Notes: generated by a model from the sequence alone, not told the origin. A stretch of 64,000 bases of DNA from Schizochytrium sp. TIO01 (GCA_004764695.1 SMSO01000014.1:571148-635147), one strand, 5' to 3'; numbered from the stretch's first letter, positions 1 to 12,142 are shown. Made by a program: numbers and translations.

Positions 1-2
1 GA

Positions 3-494
3 TTCTTTCAAGTCACCGAGGTACTTTGTATACATGGTGCAAAACTTGATGTCCAGAACCATCTTGGGTGGACCGCGCTGATGCTGGCCTGCCAAGCGCC
101 GCCAAAACCCCCATGCTCGCGCGAGCATCTCATTCGTTGCGTAAAGGCCTGCTGGGTGGCAGGTGCCGACGCTGAAGTGAAAAATAAATTAGGAGCAAAT
201 GCTCTTCTTGTTGCTAAGCAGTCTGGACGAGACGATGTAGAAACCTTTCTCAAGTTTGTCTTGAATTCTCGTGTCTCACAAGTTCTTTTGCACCAAATGC
301 ATTGCCCGCGCAATGTACTTCTTTCCTTTTATGAAAACAAACACTGGAATGCTGAAGATTGCTGCGATCTGACAACACAGGACCTTCGATCTCTTGGCAT
401 CCAGGACTCCCGGCTTCAAAAGGAAGCCTTACAGCGCTTTGACCGGGCAGCCCATCAAGCCTGTTTAAGTTGCCTGTGGACGAGAATCTTTTGA
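3..494 (+). CDS. Ankyrin-repeat and SAM-domain protein, 5' end missing
   Basis: The reading frame is open from the left edge, so the gene begins outside the window; it stops at TGA 492-494. The visible 163 codons begin inside an ankyrin repeat: HGAKLDVQNHLGWTALMLAC fits the repeat pattern, where G-x-TAL-x-AC is usual. A second repeat follows, with GADAEVKNKLGANALLVAKQ. The last 60 residues resemble a SAM domain: a helix around LLSFYENKHW, then DLTTQDLRSLGI, the usual LT-x-EDL-x-x-LGI core, then a basic last helix. Ankyrin repeats and SAM domains both mediate protein-protein contacts, so a scaffold or adaptor role is likely, but no enzyme domain is visible in this part. An internal ATG at 81 is not the true start because the ankyrin pattern extends upstream of it. 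Confidence 0.8.
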   Translation, partial: FFQVTEVLCIHGAKLDVQNHLGWTALMLACQAPPKPPCSREHLIRCVKACWVAGADAEVKNKLGANALLVAKQSGRDDVETFLKFVLNSRVSQVLLHQMHCPRNVLLSFYENKHWNAEDCCDLTTQDLRSLGIQDSRLQKEALQRFDRAAHQACLSCLWTRIF

Positions 495-2104
495 TGATCT
501 GCAGCAAAACCTCCTTTCTTACTGAATCAGAACATATCGGCAAAGCCATTTACGCAATGGAAGGACTTGCCACCATCACCATGCATTGTAGCTATCACCT
601 GTCTGGATCGCCTCGATTTTGAGGCTTTGTCCCGTTATCCCCCTCTTGCATCTTCAAGCAAGGCACATTTATATTACCCTAGTAGACATCTTCCATATGA
701 AAAGTAAAGTATTATTGATCCCAAACTCCCCAAACTCTTTTAGTTTCTGAGCAGGCAGGCAGGTTTGTACCTACCTAGCTAGATGCTATCGTTCACCAAA
801 CGCAACTTTACACTAGGCACCATCATGATCTGCACAGCATCGTTTCTACTTTACAGCAGCAACTCTTTAGCTTTAGCCAGTAGGTACATAAACTTGCGAA
901 CCGACGAACGAGTCCGCCACATTTCGCATCCTCAGTCGGTTACAAGTAACACCTTGTACACCATCTATCGCGAAAGCGGTGCCGGAGTGACCTCCGGTTT
1001 AGTCTGCACTTCAGAACTAGAGCTAGAACTATGAGACTCCTATAATGGGTCAGACAGAACACATGAAAGAAAGAACGTTTTAATGGAAATCTAAGCCAGG
1101 CGTAGAAAATAAGCAAACCCAAAGCGCAACGTCCCGCCGTCGGAAGACCTGCGCTCGCGTTGAAAACATGAAGAAGATCAACAAGAAGAAGTCCTGGTAT
1201 GTCGGGCGATTGATTTTCCGAACATGACGGCAGTAGATTATAGAACACCGTGTTGGTGTAGTATTAGTAATTCCTCTTTGGGATAAATGTAATTTGAGGA
1301 ATAGTGTTCCCAACACCAACGAAGCTTTCAGTAGAACCAGAAGATGTGTTCCTACGAACTATATTAAAATTATCAGGAACAGTCTCTGGAGAATCCTATG
1401 CAGCTTACAGTCGTTGATTAGATCTTGATATCGAGTTGCTTATCTAGACGTCATATATATCCTTGTCTTGATCCATTTCATTTTATTTCATTTCATTTCT
1501 TATTTTCTCTATTAATTGACATATGAAAGAATGCAATGCATGTTTCCGATCCTGAAGCAGACACAGTCCTTCCCTTTGCGCATGACCCACCAAAGACCTG
1601 CATCAAAGCAAATCCAGATCGCCAAGGTGCCCAGAGTACCTTCGAGCTCGGAGAAGCTCTGCAGGCAGCAGAGTACCTCGTGAAGGGCCTCGCGGAGGTT
1701 CTGAACACGCAGTCCTGGTCTCGTGGATTTAGTTGACTCACTCGACAAATTCTCCACAACAGCTATTTTAATTTACTTCCCGCATTGTTGCAACAGCAAG
1801 TCCTGCGACACAGCCAAGTACTGAGTCAGCTGTTCTTCAAGGTCTTGCAAATACTTGCGCCTGCGGTGCGGTGCAGAGGTTTCCAGCTTGTCTTTTTGAC
1901 AGAAGAATCATCTGTGTCATCTTCTCTCGCGCAGGGTCTATTCAGAAGAGAAAAAACAGGCCAAAAAAGGCAAATTCCCAAGGGAGGAAGGACAAGAATA
2001 AGCTATACAACGAGGTACTGACAGGGTCAAACTGTGCTGAAAGGGGAAAGGATTTGCTGGATCTATATATCCCTCAGTGACTTAATCTTCAAGTTTTCAT
2101 CAAG
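495..2104. other. Spacer before VWA8
   Basis: This spacer of about 1.6 kb holds the 3' flank of the ankyrin-SAM gene and the upstream region of VWA8. A TTTCATTTCA-type pyrimidine tract lies at about 1475-1505. Two short stretches look protein-like without being convincing: an ATG ORF on the plus strand (1536-1736) and a minus-strand open stretch (1776-1907) whose translation resembles the start of a leucine zipper. An in-frame TGA at 2078 closes the VWA8 frame upstream of its ATG. No RNA gene was seen. Confidence 0.5.
783..1034 (+). CDS. Doubtful 83-aa ORF with signal-peptide-like N-terminus
   Basis: An ATG-initiated ORF of 83 residues begins MLSFTKRNF and is followed by a hydrophobic stretch (about residues 11-32) ending in small residues, as in a signal peptide. 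The remainder has no recognisable domain and ends in an acidic Glu-Leu repeat. It lies in the spacer between the ankyrin-SAM gene and VWA8. An ORF of this length is expected by chance, so it may equally be 3' UTR. Confidence 0.18.
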   Translation: MLSFTKRNFTLGTIMICTASFLLYSSNSLALASRYINLRTDERVRHISHPQSVTSNTLYTIYRESGAGVTSGLVCTSELELEL

Positions 2105-5100
2105 ATGAATGATAACAATGATGAAATGCAGAGCGTATCGCTCCGACGAGTGGGCAGAATCGTCGCCCATTTGCGAATTGAAGATATTCCGCCTTATCAT
2201 GGGACTTTGGGAATCGAAAGGGTCTTTACAAATAATGGGCAAGCGTCAGTGCGCATCGGAGATGTAAGCATGGAGCTCGTGCCTCCGCCACAAGGCCTAG
2301 AAACCTACATACCAGTCGGCTACCTCGATCCTCAAGGAGAATCGCAAGATGTATTGCGGATTCTCCGCTTTATGATGCAAAAGGATACACTCGGTCAAGA
2401 CATTTACCTCATTGGTCCCCCAGGTCCCTTGCGTCGCCACCTCGTGTTTAAGTATTGCGAATTGGTACAGCGCCCTGTAGAATATGTTGCGCTGTCTCAG
2501 GACACAACCGAAAGTGATCTCAAGCAGCGTCGTGAAATCAACCACGGTACCGCTAAGTACGTCGATTGTGCTGCAGTCCGAGCTGCTAAAGCTGGTAGCA
2601 TGCTGGTACTCGATGGTATTGAGAAGGCAGAACGTAATGTCATGCCGCTGCTCAATAATCTTCTCGAGAACCGTGAAATGAACTGTGAAGATTCCACCTT
2701 CCTCGTTAGTCCAAAGCGCTTCGATGCACTTGTCCAAGAACATTCTACCGAAGAGCTTGCACGTTGGAAACTCATTCGTACATCTGACAGGTTCCGTGTC
2801 ATTGCGCTTGGTGTGCCCATCCCGAGATACCCTGGAAGTGCACTTGACCCACCGTTCCGTTCACGATTTCAGGCCAGAGATGTGCCTTCCCTCAGACCCA
2901 CACAGCAACTCGAAGAAATGGAGCTCTTCATTACCGAACAGACAGACCCCCTAGTTCTACGCCAGGTTGTGCAGGCCTCTGCTGTCTTGAGTGATTTGCG
3001 TCATTCCGAGGGTGGAGCTGCTTCGACCGCCGTCCCAGAATTTGCTCAAGGTTATGAAAATACTGTTGGCCGTTTATTGGAATCTTTCCCACACCTCTCT
3101 CCGCGTGCACTCGCAGATTTCGTTTACCCATTTCCTGCTCTTCTGGAGGGGTCCACTGATGAAAGAGGTGCAGTCATTGATAAGGTTCTTCATCGATTCG
3201 CTCTTGACAAACGCCCCGTGTTTATTCCCAATGCATCAAAGTCGAACCTTGTCATTCTTGACCGTGAACAGCAAATCCGTGGTCAAAATAGCCAGCCAAA
3301 GCCCCTTGCGGGAGGCGATCCGCTTGACTCATCTGTGCTTTGTGATTACATGGTTGCGGAGGTAGTGGCTTTTGGTGCCGCCCATGAAGCACGCGTTCGC
3401 TTCCGCCTTGAGCCTCTGAATAATTACTCAAATGAATACCTTCAGTCCATGAAAGAGCGTGAAACTATTGTAACTGTACTTGCCGGGACCCAGCCCCCTA
3501 TGAAGTCAGTTCGTGGTATGGTTGAGACCCACACTAACATGGCCCAATTCTCAAGAATGGTGCAAGCACATGCCATCGGTGACTTCTGCTTGCTGGGTGA
3601 AAAGGGAGGCGGTAAATCTGCCTTAGTACACTACTTCGCACGTCGCCTGGGCTATGAAGTTGAGCACATTCCCCTCTACAAAGATATCACTGCACGTGGA
3701 CTTTTACAGCGCCGTACTACACGGCCTAATGGTGACACGGACTGGGAGGACTCGAGTCTCGTTGTTGCAGCACTTACAGGCCGTATTGCCATCTTGGATG
3801 GTGTTGAACAAATGATTCCGGGTACCTTGGCTTCACTTCAGCTCCTGGTCTCGGAACGTGAAGCTCGCCTTCCCAATGGAATGCGTCTAATCAGTGCCGA
3901 ACGTTTTGAAATGCTACAGGCTGAGCATGGGCTTTCTCGTGCAGAGCTTGAGGCGAAGGGGGTACTACCAATTCACCCTGCATTCCGCATTATTGCGTTG
4001 GCGCGTCCCACGGGTGTGAAGGGAGGCGGTGCCCCAACTGGAACCTGGCGAGACTGGCTTGGAGCTGAGGTTCAAAGTATGTTTTCTTTCATCTTTGTAG
4101 ATCCTGTTGAGCCTGATGAGCAAAAGTTCATCCTTCGCACTCTCGCCCCACGGGTTCCTGTAGAAGAGCTCGATCACCTCATGAACTTTGCCAAAACATT
4201 GCGCAAAGCAGTTGCTTCTGATGAAATGCTGACACCATTGCTTACAGCGGTGTCCCTTCGCTCTATGATCCGCATTTGTCGACGTATCGCCGTAGATGTA
4301 CAACAACATGGGGACGGCGATTCTAGTGCAGCTCTTCACGATGCGGTTTTGCGTGCGTCCCTCTCGCGCTTCCTCCCCCCCATCGTGCTGGAAACTTTGC
4401 TTGCACAACTGAAAGCGGCTCACATCCTTGCTAGCAAAGGTGGTGTGGGCGCAGACGTTGATCAAATTCTTTCTATTGAGGTTATTGAGGGAGATAGAGC
4501 TCAGGCTCTTTGCAAAGATAGTCGCGCAGTTGGCGTGCTCAAGATTGGCAATGTCACGGTGGATATCATGCCACCGAAGGACCCTTTGCTGATACCAGAT
4601 ATTCTCTTTTATGACAACCCCAGACAAGCGCTTTCAATGCGCGAGATGGTAAAAGATTGGACTTCCGGCCAGCACCTCTTGCTCATTGGTAACCAAGGTG
4701 TTGGCAAGAATAAGCTTGCAGATCGTATGTTGCAATTACTTCGCCTGCCCAGAGAATATATTCAGCTTCACCGAGATACAACTGTGCAGAACCTCACAAG
4801 TAATCCCACGATTGTCGATGGCGTTCTTCAATATGAGGATTCCCCGCTCGTGCGTGCTGCGCGCGAGGGTCGAGTTCTTGTTGTAGATGAGGCCGACAAA
4901 GCCCCAACCCATGTTACAGCGATTCTTAAGGCTTTAGTGGAAGATCGTTCCATGCTTCTCGCTGACGGTCGTCGCATTCTTGACCCTGAAGATGTGGTCC
5001 CTGGAACAGAGGACAAAGTTATTCCATTGCACCCTGAATTCCGTCTCATTGCTCTTGCAAACCGCCCTGGGTTCCCATTCCATGGAAACGATTTCTTCAG

Positions 5101-8100
5101 GGAGGTTGGTGACGTCTTCTCATGTCATGCAATCGACAATCCGGATTCCAACTCTGAGATGTATCTGCTCAAGCAGTATGGCCCCGATGTTCCCGAGGAT
5201 ACCCTGCGCAAGCTGATTGCAGCATTTGACGAGTTACGTACAATGTCAGATGATGGACAGCTATCGTACCCGTATTCTACGCGAGAGCTCACTGCAGTTG
5301 TCAAGCACATGCAACGCTTCCCGGACGATGGAATCGACCGTATTTTGCGCAATGTCTTTGATTTCGATAATTACAGCCATGAAGAGAAGACCTTGCTGGT
5401 AGAAGTCTTCGCAAAACATGGTGTTCCCTTCTCAATTGGGGCATCGAGCTTTCATGTAAGCACAGGGCGCACGCGCACACTGCCTCCTCCGAAACTGATC
5501 GAGCAATGGTCTCTAAGTAACAGTGGCTCTGCAGATGGTCTTCGGTCCGCATCTCATGATTTAATTCGAATTAAGGCTTTCATCACGCCTACTCAAGAGA
5601 TTATTCGCCGCAATCTCAACAGCAAGACAGATGTCTGGCCACTCAAACCGCCCTATATGGAAACTACGCTTGCGCGCAACGAACGTAGCTCTGTGGTGTT
5701 TACAGAGGAACTGCATTCCTTTAATTTGCCTCAGGGTCTCATCCTTGGCGTCACGACTCTCCATGATGGCACAATCCTAGCCCTTGCTCGAAGCCACAGC
5801 TTCATGCTCTATGAGATCGATGCAGGCCAGCAACGTTGTGTGTCGCATGACCTTCACTCGTCGACTCCGGCTGATGGTGTGTATCGAATTGCTCCTCATG
5901 TTGCCAATGTTTTCTCCCTAGGTTCGGAAGGTCGGCGTGCTCTGGTCCAGAACCCACTGAATGGTAATATGCTCGTGATTGACCTAGATAAATCCCAGTT
6001 TCGATTTATCGAGATGCCACCTGGATGTGCTCGCCAAGGTCCTAAGATCCAATGTGTACAGTGCCCAGCACCCTTCCAAACGCGTTTCCTGTTGTATCAG
6101 ACCGGCCACAAGTATGTCACTGTGATTGATTTTGCAGAAGGTAGTGGAGAAACTTTCTCCACGACTAATGTTAGTGTGGACCCTCCTCGCGAGCAGCTTA
6201 TAATCGGTGTTGAGCGAGTCGACGCTTTGTCTGGCAACGCATGGTTGCTTACGTCTACGGAAGACAAAAACGAGCGTCAAACCACCTTCCGTCTTATGCT
6301 CGATGAAGCTGATGGTCGTTTCGTGCTCGACCGTCTCCAGCGCCGTGAACCAGCACCGGAATATGCGAAAACTGCAATGATGCCTTCATTTGTGTCAGGC
6401 AAGTCGATGAAGAGCTCTCCAGGAGCCATTCGCACAGGCGGTGCCCGCATGGTGCAGCTTCGCGAACCGGGCGGCGAGCCGGGTGAGCGTATCCCAGCCT
6501 TCGCTGTTGACCTTCCATCCGCCTTTGAGTCAGGCTCTCGCGCAAACGTTTTCCAAATCGATGAAAAACTTATCGTTGGAGACTCAGGTACTCAAGCAGC
6601 CGAAGAAAACTCTTCCAAGTCTGGAGAGACTAAGCGCAAGGTGGCTCGAATCCATGCACAGCAACTAGAAGATTCAAACTTAATGGCCGTGATTCGTGAA
6701 TCACCAGAACGTATGGTTGTTGATATCGAACTTTACGATGTAAACAACTCCAGCAGGCGTACCTTGACTGTAAGCCTTGAGGATGATGCAATTACAAAGA
6801 ATCAGAATGATCCTGATGCCCGCATGCGCTCCTCTGGCGCTCAAAAGGACTCGCGTTACGGCACTGACGTGCGTCATTCGCCGAACCTTGCGGCCTTCAA
6901 GCAAACCCTTTCGCCTTCGCAGCTCAACATGTTTGCCATGCGTCGCACGAGTATTGCCGAAGCCAGTCAACGCCTGTTCGTGACCGAGCTAAGCGCCACC
7001 TCCATTCTCACGGTTGATTGCCTCGGTACGGCTCGTGTATGGCTGGTGGACGAGCTTGCAATCCGCCAGGCATTTGCAAATTGGCGTAAACTCGTTGGCC
7101 GAGCCGAAGACGAGCCCCTTAAGCTCATGTAAGTCCATCGCGAATTTGCCATATTTCTTCATTCTTTTCTTTTTCTTTGCGTTGCGTTGCATTAGAAAGT
7201 GCGTTGTTTCATCTGCACGTTGTGAATGAATGTCTCGTACTTAGATTGACACGAGGACTGACGAACTCCCTTTGATTATTCTTGCTGATGAACACACAAT
7301 ATCCCGGATTCTCAACACCCTGTGTCATGGAGGTTGATATATGTTTCTGGATCGAAACCTTGGTGCGGCCTTTTTGCGAAATAATTGCTTTTTACTGCTC
7401 CTGCTGCTTCGACTCGCGAATAGGAATTCAATTTCTAATTGACAACCATAGGTTTGAGAACGATGACGAGCGAAAGAAAAAGTATGGCCTGAGCACTGAT
7501 GAGGAGGAAAATGGAGAAGGTGAAGGTGACGGTTCTGGATCAGGCAAAGGCAGTGGAAAGGGAAAAGGTAGTGGAGACGGTCAAGGAGAAGGAGATGGTG
7601 GAGGCGAGGGATCTGGCGAGGGCGGTGGCAGTGGCCAGCTTTCTGGTGGAGGAGGTGGTGGTAGTATGTCAGGCCAGGCACGTGGCAAGTCGCTTGACCA
7701 GCTCGCCGATCTTCCGGATCCAAGTGACGAGGAGTTTCAGGAAATTGAGAACCCTGGAGCTGCCGAAATTAGGGAGCGGGGCGGGGACAAACTGAATAGT
7801 GAGGCCCTGCGTGCTTCTGAAGAATTCAAGCGCGAAGAATGGCAAAAGTTTCTTAAACAACTCGACATGAGTGAGCATGATGCAGAAAAGTATGAAAAGT
7901 ACAAGGAAGCCGTGAAGACGGAGGTCCGGGAACTTCGTGTTACTCTTGAAGGCTTAGAAGCCAACGACACTGAGCGCGTCTGGCTCAAGAACCAGGTCAC
8001 AGGTGATATTGATGATAGCAAGCTTATTGATGGTCTGACGGGCGAGAGAGCGATCTACAAACGGCGGAGTGACCTCTCGCCAGACTCCGCTCTCTTCCAA

Positions 8101-8691
8101 GCAAAGCCGAAGCGAATCAGCTTTGTATTTGATGCATCAATGTCCATGACACGGTACGCCGCTGATGGACGCCTTCAGCGGTCGCTGGAGGCCGCCACGA
8201 TGATGCTCGAAGCTACCAAAGGCATGGAGCATAGATTTGATATTGCTATGTCTGCGCACTCAGGTGATACTGCCCATCTGCCCCTAGTCGAATTTGGCAA
8301 ACCCCCTCGCGATGATAAAGCTCGCCTGAACGTGATTCGTCAAATTTATGCGCATGCTGAAATGTGCGAGTCTGGAGATAATACTGTCAATGGTCTTCGT
8401 CGTGCCATTGAGGCTATTACTCGTGGCCCTGAAGCTGATGCTAGGTACGTTGTGCTCATTAGTGACGCCAATGTAGACATGTACGGAATCACTCCAGAAA
8501 CTCTAGAGCGTCTGATCAAGATGGATCCTCGTGTCCATGTTTTTGTGCTCTTCATTGCAAGCATGTCAAACCAGTCCAAAATCTTCGAGGAGAAGTTGCC
8601 TGGACGTGTTTTTACTTGCCTAGATACCTCCATGGTACCCAAGACGCTCAAGAAGATGTTCCTTGCAGCCGCGACCACCTCCAAGATCTAA
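2105..8691 (+). CDS. VWA8: VWA8-type AAA+ ATPase with von Willebrand A domain (two exons, 2105-7128 and 7452-8691)
   Basis: Joining the two exons gives 2087 residues (human VWA8 is about 1900). Three dynein/MoxR-type AAA+ modules follow one another. The first has a degenerate P-loop, GPPGPLRR at 104-111, lacking the GK. The second has GEKGGGKS at 498-505. The third has GNQGVGKN at 862-869 with a Walker B VLVVDEAD around 924-930. A beta-rich middle region leads to a Gly/Glu-rich linker (about 1690-1750) and a C-terminal VWA domain with the metal site D-A-S-M-S at 1902-1906. The order and many stretches, such as SRFQARD, LHRDTTVQ and GDSIFSCHA-like segments, match VWA8, a mitochondrial ATPase of poorly known function. 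The start is the first ATG after an in-frame TGA. Methionine 8 would leave an Arg-rich, acid-free leader that suits mitochondrial import better. Confidence 0.93.
7129..7451 (+). other. VWA8 intron, phase 2
   Basis: The first exon reads into GTAAGT directly after AAGCTCAT and would stop at TAA 7130-7132 if unspliced. The acceptor is ACCATAG at 7445-7451. Splicing makes the split codon AT|G and joins the AAA+ part to a VWA part in frame, as expected for one VWA8 protein. The 323-bp intron has a possible branch motif, TTCTAATTG, about ten bases before the acceptor AG. Confidence 0.88.
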
Positions 8692-9345
8692 AGACCCACT
8701 ATGATAGTTACTAATACAAATTAAAACAAACTACAACAATCAGGGTATTATGATGATGTGCGCTTGATTGAGGAGGCCAAGTCCGTATGTTCCATGTTTT
8801 GCAGGCAATAGTCCAGTGTTCTTTTTCGTTGCAAAACGTATGTGCGAATGTGAGCGAATCCAATGAATCATGGAGAGCTTGGTATTGAGTGTCTTTTTGA
8901 ATGGGAATGGAGGGAACAAGTTCTTCTTCAGCTATCCTCTCAAACTCCGATATTGCCGAGTACCAATCTGCAGTTATATGAATGAACGACCCTCACACTA
9001 TTTAGAGGTCGTAAATTAAACTCTTTCAGCTTGGGTTAAACTCAAGCCAAAATAATCACTGTGAATGAACAGTTTGAGTGTTTGTTTGGCATGAGTTTTT
9101 CACCCAGGTTAAAAGATTTGAACTCTGTGCCTGTCTCTAGAGTGAGGGTGGTGAATGAGGGATAACTTTACTCTGCTATTCTAGTGTGTCAAACTGTCGT
9201 ACTAAAAATGAAGTTCGCTGTTAAGGCATGTGGATTCACCCACTTTATAAGAGTTATAACTGTAGACAATGGAATATAGCATCTAGCTCGTAGAGTCTTG
9301 GGAAAGGTTTATCGCTCTTGTCACCGTATAGAAGCTCAAACTCGC

Positions 9346-9353
9346 TATAAAAG
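9346..9353 (+). promoter_or_regulatory. TATA-box-like element
   Basis: TATAAAAG flanked by GC (GCTATAAAAGGG) is a textbook TATA element. Initiation would fall near 9375, just before an ATG at 9378 that opens a 77-codon ORF. The transcript it might serve is unknown. Confidence 0.3.
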
Positions 9354-9377
9354 GGAACACGATTGCATGCTCGAAAT

Positions 9378-9611
9378 ATGTTGCAGCGTGGATGTGGCCT
9401 TTCATTCGTTTATGGTTTTGCTTGGTTGCGAAACAATTACAAGAGGGGCAAGTTTCTTTTCTGCGAGCTTCAAAAGTTGGAGAATACAGTTAAATCAAAA
9501 GAAAGTCTCACTTCTCTAGTTTGGACGCGTGCCGTGCTACAACTTGAAAGTTTCTGCGTTGGGATCTTTTGTTTTGGACTTCTCGATTGCCGCGATGCAA
9601 AGCTTGAATAA
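9378..9611 (+). CDS. Unrecognised 77-aa ORF behind a TATA box
   Basis: The ORF runs from ATG 9378 to a TAA at 9609-9611. It has a basic N-terminal part (WLRNNYKRGKF) and a hydrophobic cysteine-containing segment near the C-terminus (about residues 58-70). No family is recognised. The only support beyond length is the TATA-like element just upstream. Two other frames across the same stretch are also open, which lowers confidence. Confidence 0.2.
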   Translation: MLQRGCGLSFVYGFAWLRNNYKRGKFLFCELQKLENTVKSKESLTSLVWTRAVLQLESFCVGIFCFGLLDCRDAKLE

Positions 9612-10341
9612 TTCCAAAGTAAAGTCACCGAGAAAGTCTCTTCTTATTAGACGCTCCCGTATTCCGTCATTTCATATCGCCACGCTCTCTCGCGCAGCTG
9701 CAAAGATTTAATTCTTTCAAGAAAACCTAGTCCATTGGGCAATTGCCAAAGGTTCGAGCGGTCGCTTTGCTGGGACCTGGGGAAACGGAGCGAAAAGAAA
9801 TGGAGTGACCCTACAACTTCGTTATATCTTTTTGCCTTCGCCTACAGAATCGCTGCGAAAGCATTGGAGGTGAGGTGAGGTACCTATCGCCGCCGAATCA
9901 AAGCAAACAGGGACTTACTTACTTCTCTCCAGAGCTAGAAAAGAGAATGACTGGAAACTGCCTTCCTTCCAGCAGCTCCTTGGAATATGGAGATTGAGGC
10001 GGGTACTTGGACAACCGCCCGTGACTCGTGTAGAGCAACTACGATCGTGAAGAACTGGAGACGTGGATGTTCGCATAGATGCATGTATTCACGAATATAT
10101 GTGATGCATGCACGCAAAGCCAGCTAACTAATGCAATGCGAGGGATGCGAAGTTTCCAACGCTGTCCATTAAAACTTTTTAAAGTACGAGCTCGTGGCTC
10201 TCGACGACTGAAGACGTGTGATTGATTGATTGAGGGCGTGAGACTCAACCACTCGTATGGATTAAAGAACGCACGAACTCCATGGATTGGAATCGAACTC
10301 AGAATCAAAATGAAGATCGAGGTTGCATGTATGGAGGCAGG

Positions 10342-10382
10342 TCTATCTATCTATCTATCTATCTATATATATATATATATAT
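10342..10382. repeat. (TCTA)n-(TA)n microsatellite
   Basis: About six copies of TCTA run directly into about eight copies of TA. Confidence 0.95.
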
Positions 10383-10670
10383 GAATGCGAATGAGGAGTG
10401 AACGAAGCTAATTAAAGTTGGATAACCTCACGAGACTGTGGAAGAGACGAATGGAGTTGCCACGGTACTTGTACAGCTTACCTCTTCAAGGGCTGATTAC
10501 ATGATTAAGAGAAGTGAGCAGAATGGGGCGTGTGGAAAAGAAGCACTTACAGATCGTGACGGAAAAAGGCGAAGGAGACGACCCGACGAACTGTATCCTT
10601 CGTCTACATACTTATTTACTTACTTATTTACATCAACGCTCTTCAGAAAGCTTAGCTGTCTTACCTAGCT

Positions 10671-10749
10671 GTGGTAGTAGTGGTAGTAGTAGTATTAGTA
10701 GTAGTAGTAGGTGCTTGGATTTGATTTATTGTTTGTTTGTTTGTTTGTT
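10671..10749. repeat. Adjacent (GTA)n and (GTTT)n microsatellites
   Basis: An interrupted GTA/GTG trinucleotide run covers 10671-10710. A GTTT tetranucleotide run covers about 10730-10749. About 20 unique bases separate them. Confidence 0.9.
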
Positions 10750-10870
10750 CAATTAGTTATTTCTCGAGAGATAACGAGAATAGCAACAATAATAGCAATG
10801 ATAAAAATCATTAAAGTAGCGAAACAGAATAAAGGAGAATTCGATTATCATACCAAGATGATCATTGCAG

Positions 10871-10918
10871 CAACTTGACAACTTGACAACCTGACAGCTT
10901 GACAACTTGACAACTTGA
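10871..10918. repeat. 10-bp tandem repeat, unit CAACTTGACA
   Basis: Nearly five copies of a 10-bp unit lie head to tail (CAACTTGACA, ACTTGACAAC and variants with CCTGACAGC). The translation is repetitive in every frame and there is no sign of coding use. Confidence 0.9.
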
Positions 10919-11128
10919 TGGTACGCAAGCGACGCAGAAAACCTGAAATCGTGCTGTAATTTGCAAGAGAATTGCGGAAGGGGCAACGCAGGTCCCCTTC
11001 TTTTAGAACACAACGCAAATGTGAAGAATAGTCTCGAGTACCTCGATAAATAACTCGTGCTGGTTTGTTGTTTGCTTCATGAAGAAAGCAGCGTGAGTCA
11101 GAAAACAATCAGTCTACAGAGCTTCACA

Positions 11129-11359
11129 ATGGCATCACCGAATGCTACTGATAACCAAATGCCAAAAGAACCAACGCGAGACTTGACGCCCTGGGACCTT
11201 GTTCAGGCGAGTGGACATAGTGGACACGAAGGGAAGAAAATGATAAACACGCGACCATTCTTGGCGCTCTCAACGCCGGCAGCTTCGAGCATACGAAGTG
11301 ATCTTATCTCAGGTTCGCCACGTTCTCCAAATGCAGGTCTTCTCAAGCGAACTAAGTAA
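11129..11359 (+). CDS. Possible 76-aa hypothetical protein
   Basis: An ATG in the context TTCACAATGG opens 76 codons ending in TAA. The product is hydrophilic and rich in Ser, Pro, Thr and Lys. It contains two SP-like sites near the C-terminus (GSPRSP) and ends in a basic LLKRTK. This composition is typical of short disordered proteins and unlike the microsatellite DNA around it. No homologue is recognised. A GTGAGT at 11092 followed by CTACAG at 11113-11118 could mark a tiny intron just before the ATG, but this is speculative. Confidence 0.35.
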   Translation: MASPNATDNQMPKEPTRDLTPWDLVQASGHSGHEGKKMINTRPFLALSTPAASSIRSDLISGSPRSPNAGLLKRTK

Positions 11360-12095
11360 AGCAGAGCGCAAGAAAGCACAACAAAGTCAGTCTCTGTATA
11401 CGTTTATTTCATTTAACCTTTTAGAGGAGTGAAGGGGTGTTCTTTATGGCCAAAGAGGTGTTTCGAAAAGGTTGTTAAGGCGAGCGATCAATTGCTTCAT
11501 TCATTTATGCATTGCCTCACATACGAGCGTATACGAGCTTGGCCTTTTTTGACGGCGACCAAAGAAGAATTCATGCGTACATCATTAGCACAAGCCCACT
11601 TAAAGTGCCTGTGGAAGCTTTGAGTGCTTTGGTAGCAAGCAGGTGCTTCGATTTGTACATCTGAGTGGACATGTATTCTTTTTTTACTATTTATTTATAA
11701 AACGTACCTATAACTTGAAGTTAATTTCACATGGTTGATATGAATGCAGAGATTTTTAAAAAAGGGGAAAAAAAGAAGTTAAGGTAATAAGTAAAGCATA
11801 TAATTATAAAAAGAAAAGAAAAGAAAAAAAGTAAAGAGACAATGAGGAGTTTCGGCTCCTTGCGAAAAGCAGCAGCGATTAACGGCGGATTGGAGAACAC
11901 GAGAATGGTGATCAATCATGATCAAAAGGAGGTCTTTGGTTCTGCTTTCAGGAGAGAATCACTGGAGAGACCTCCTTAATCGCCTACATCCACATTTGAA
12001 GAGATGCTGCTGTGTTGGATGCAGGAGTCTTTCCGGATACGTCTGCTGCTCGCTTGTACTACTTAGTTAGAAATGCATGTTGAATCCCAGAGGAC

Positions 12096-12096
<1 letters not shown>

Positions 12097-12134
<38 letters not shown>

Positions 12135-12142
12135 AGGAAAGA
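12097..12142. repeat. (GAAA)n microsatellite
   Basis: About eleven near-perfect copies of GAAA with one GGAAA interruption at the right end. Confidence 0.95.

Noticed and set aside
3965-4627. A 220-codon minus-strand open frame inside VWA8
   Set aside because: It lies wholly within the VWA8 coding sequence, which has clear family motifs; the reverse frame has no domain and no start context.
7282-8691. A separate VWA-domain gene downstream of an AAA+ gene
   Set aside because: The supposed upstream ORF ends exactly at a GTAAGT donor, the next begins without a good start, and joining them in phase gives one protein in VWA8 order.
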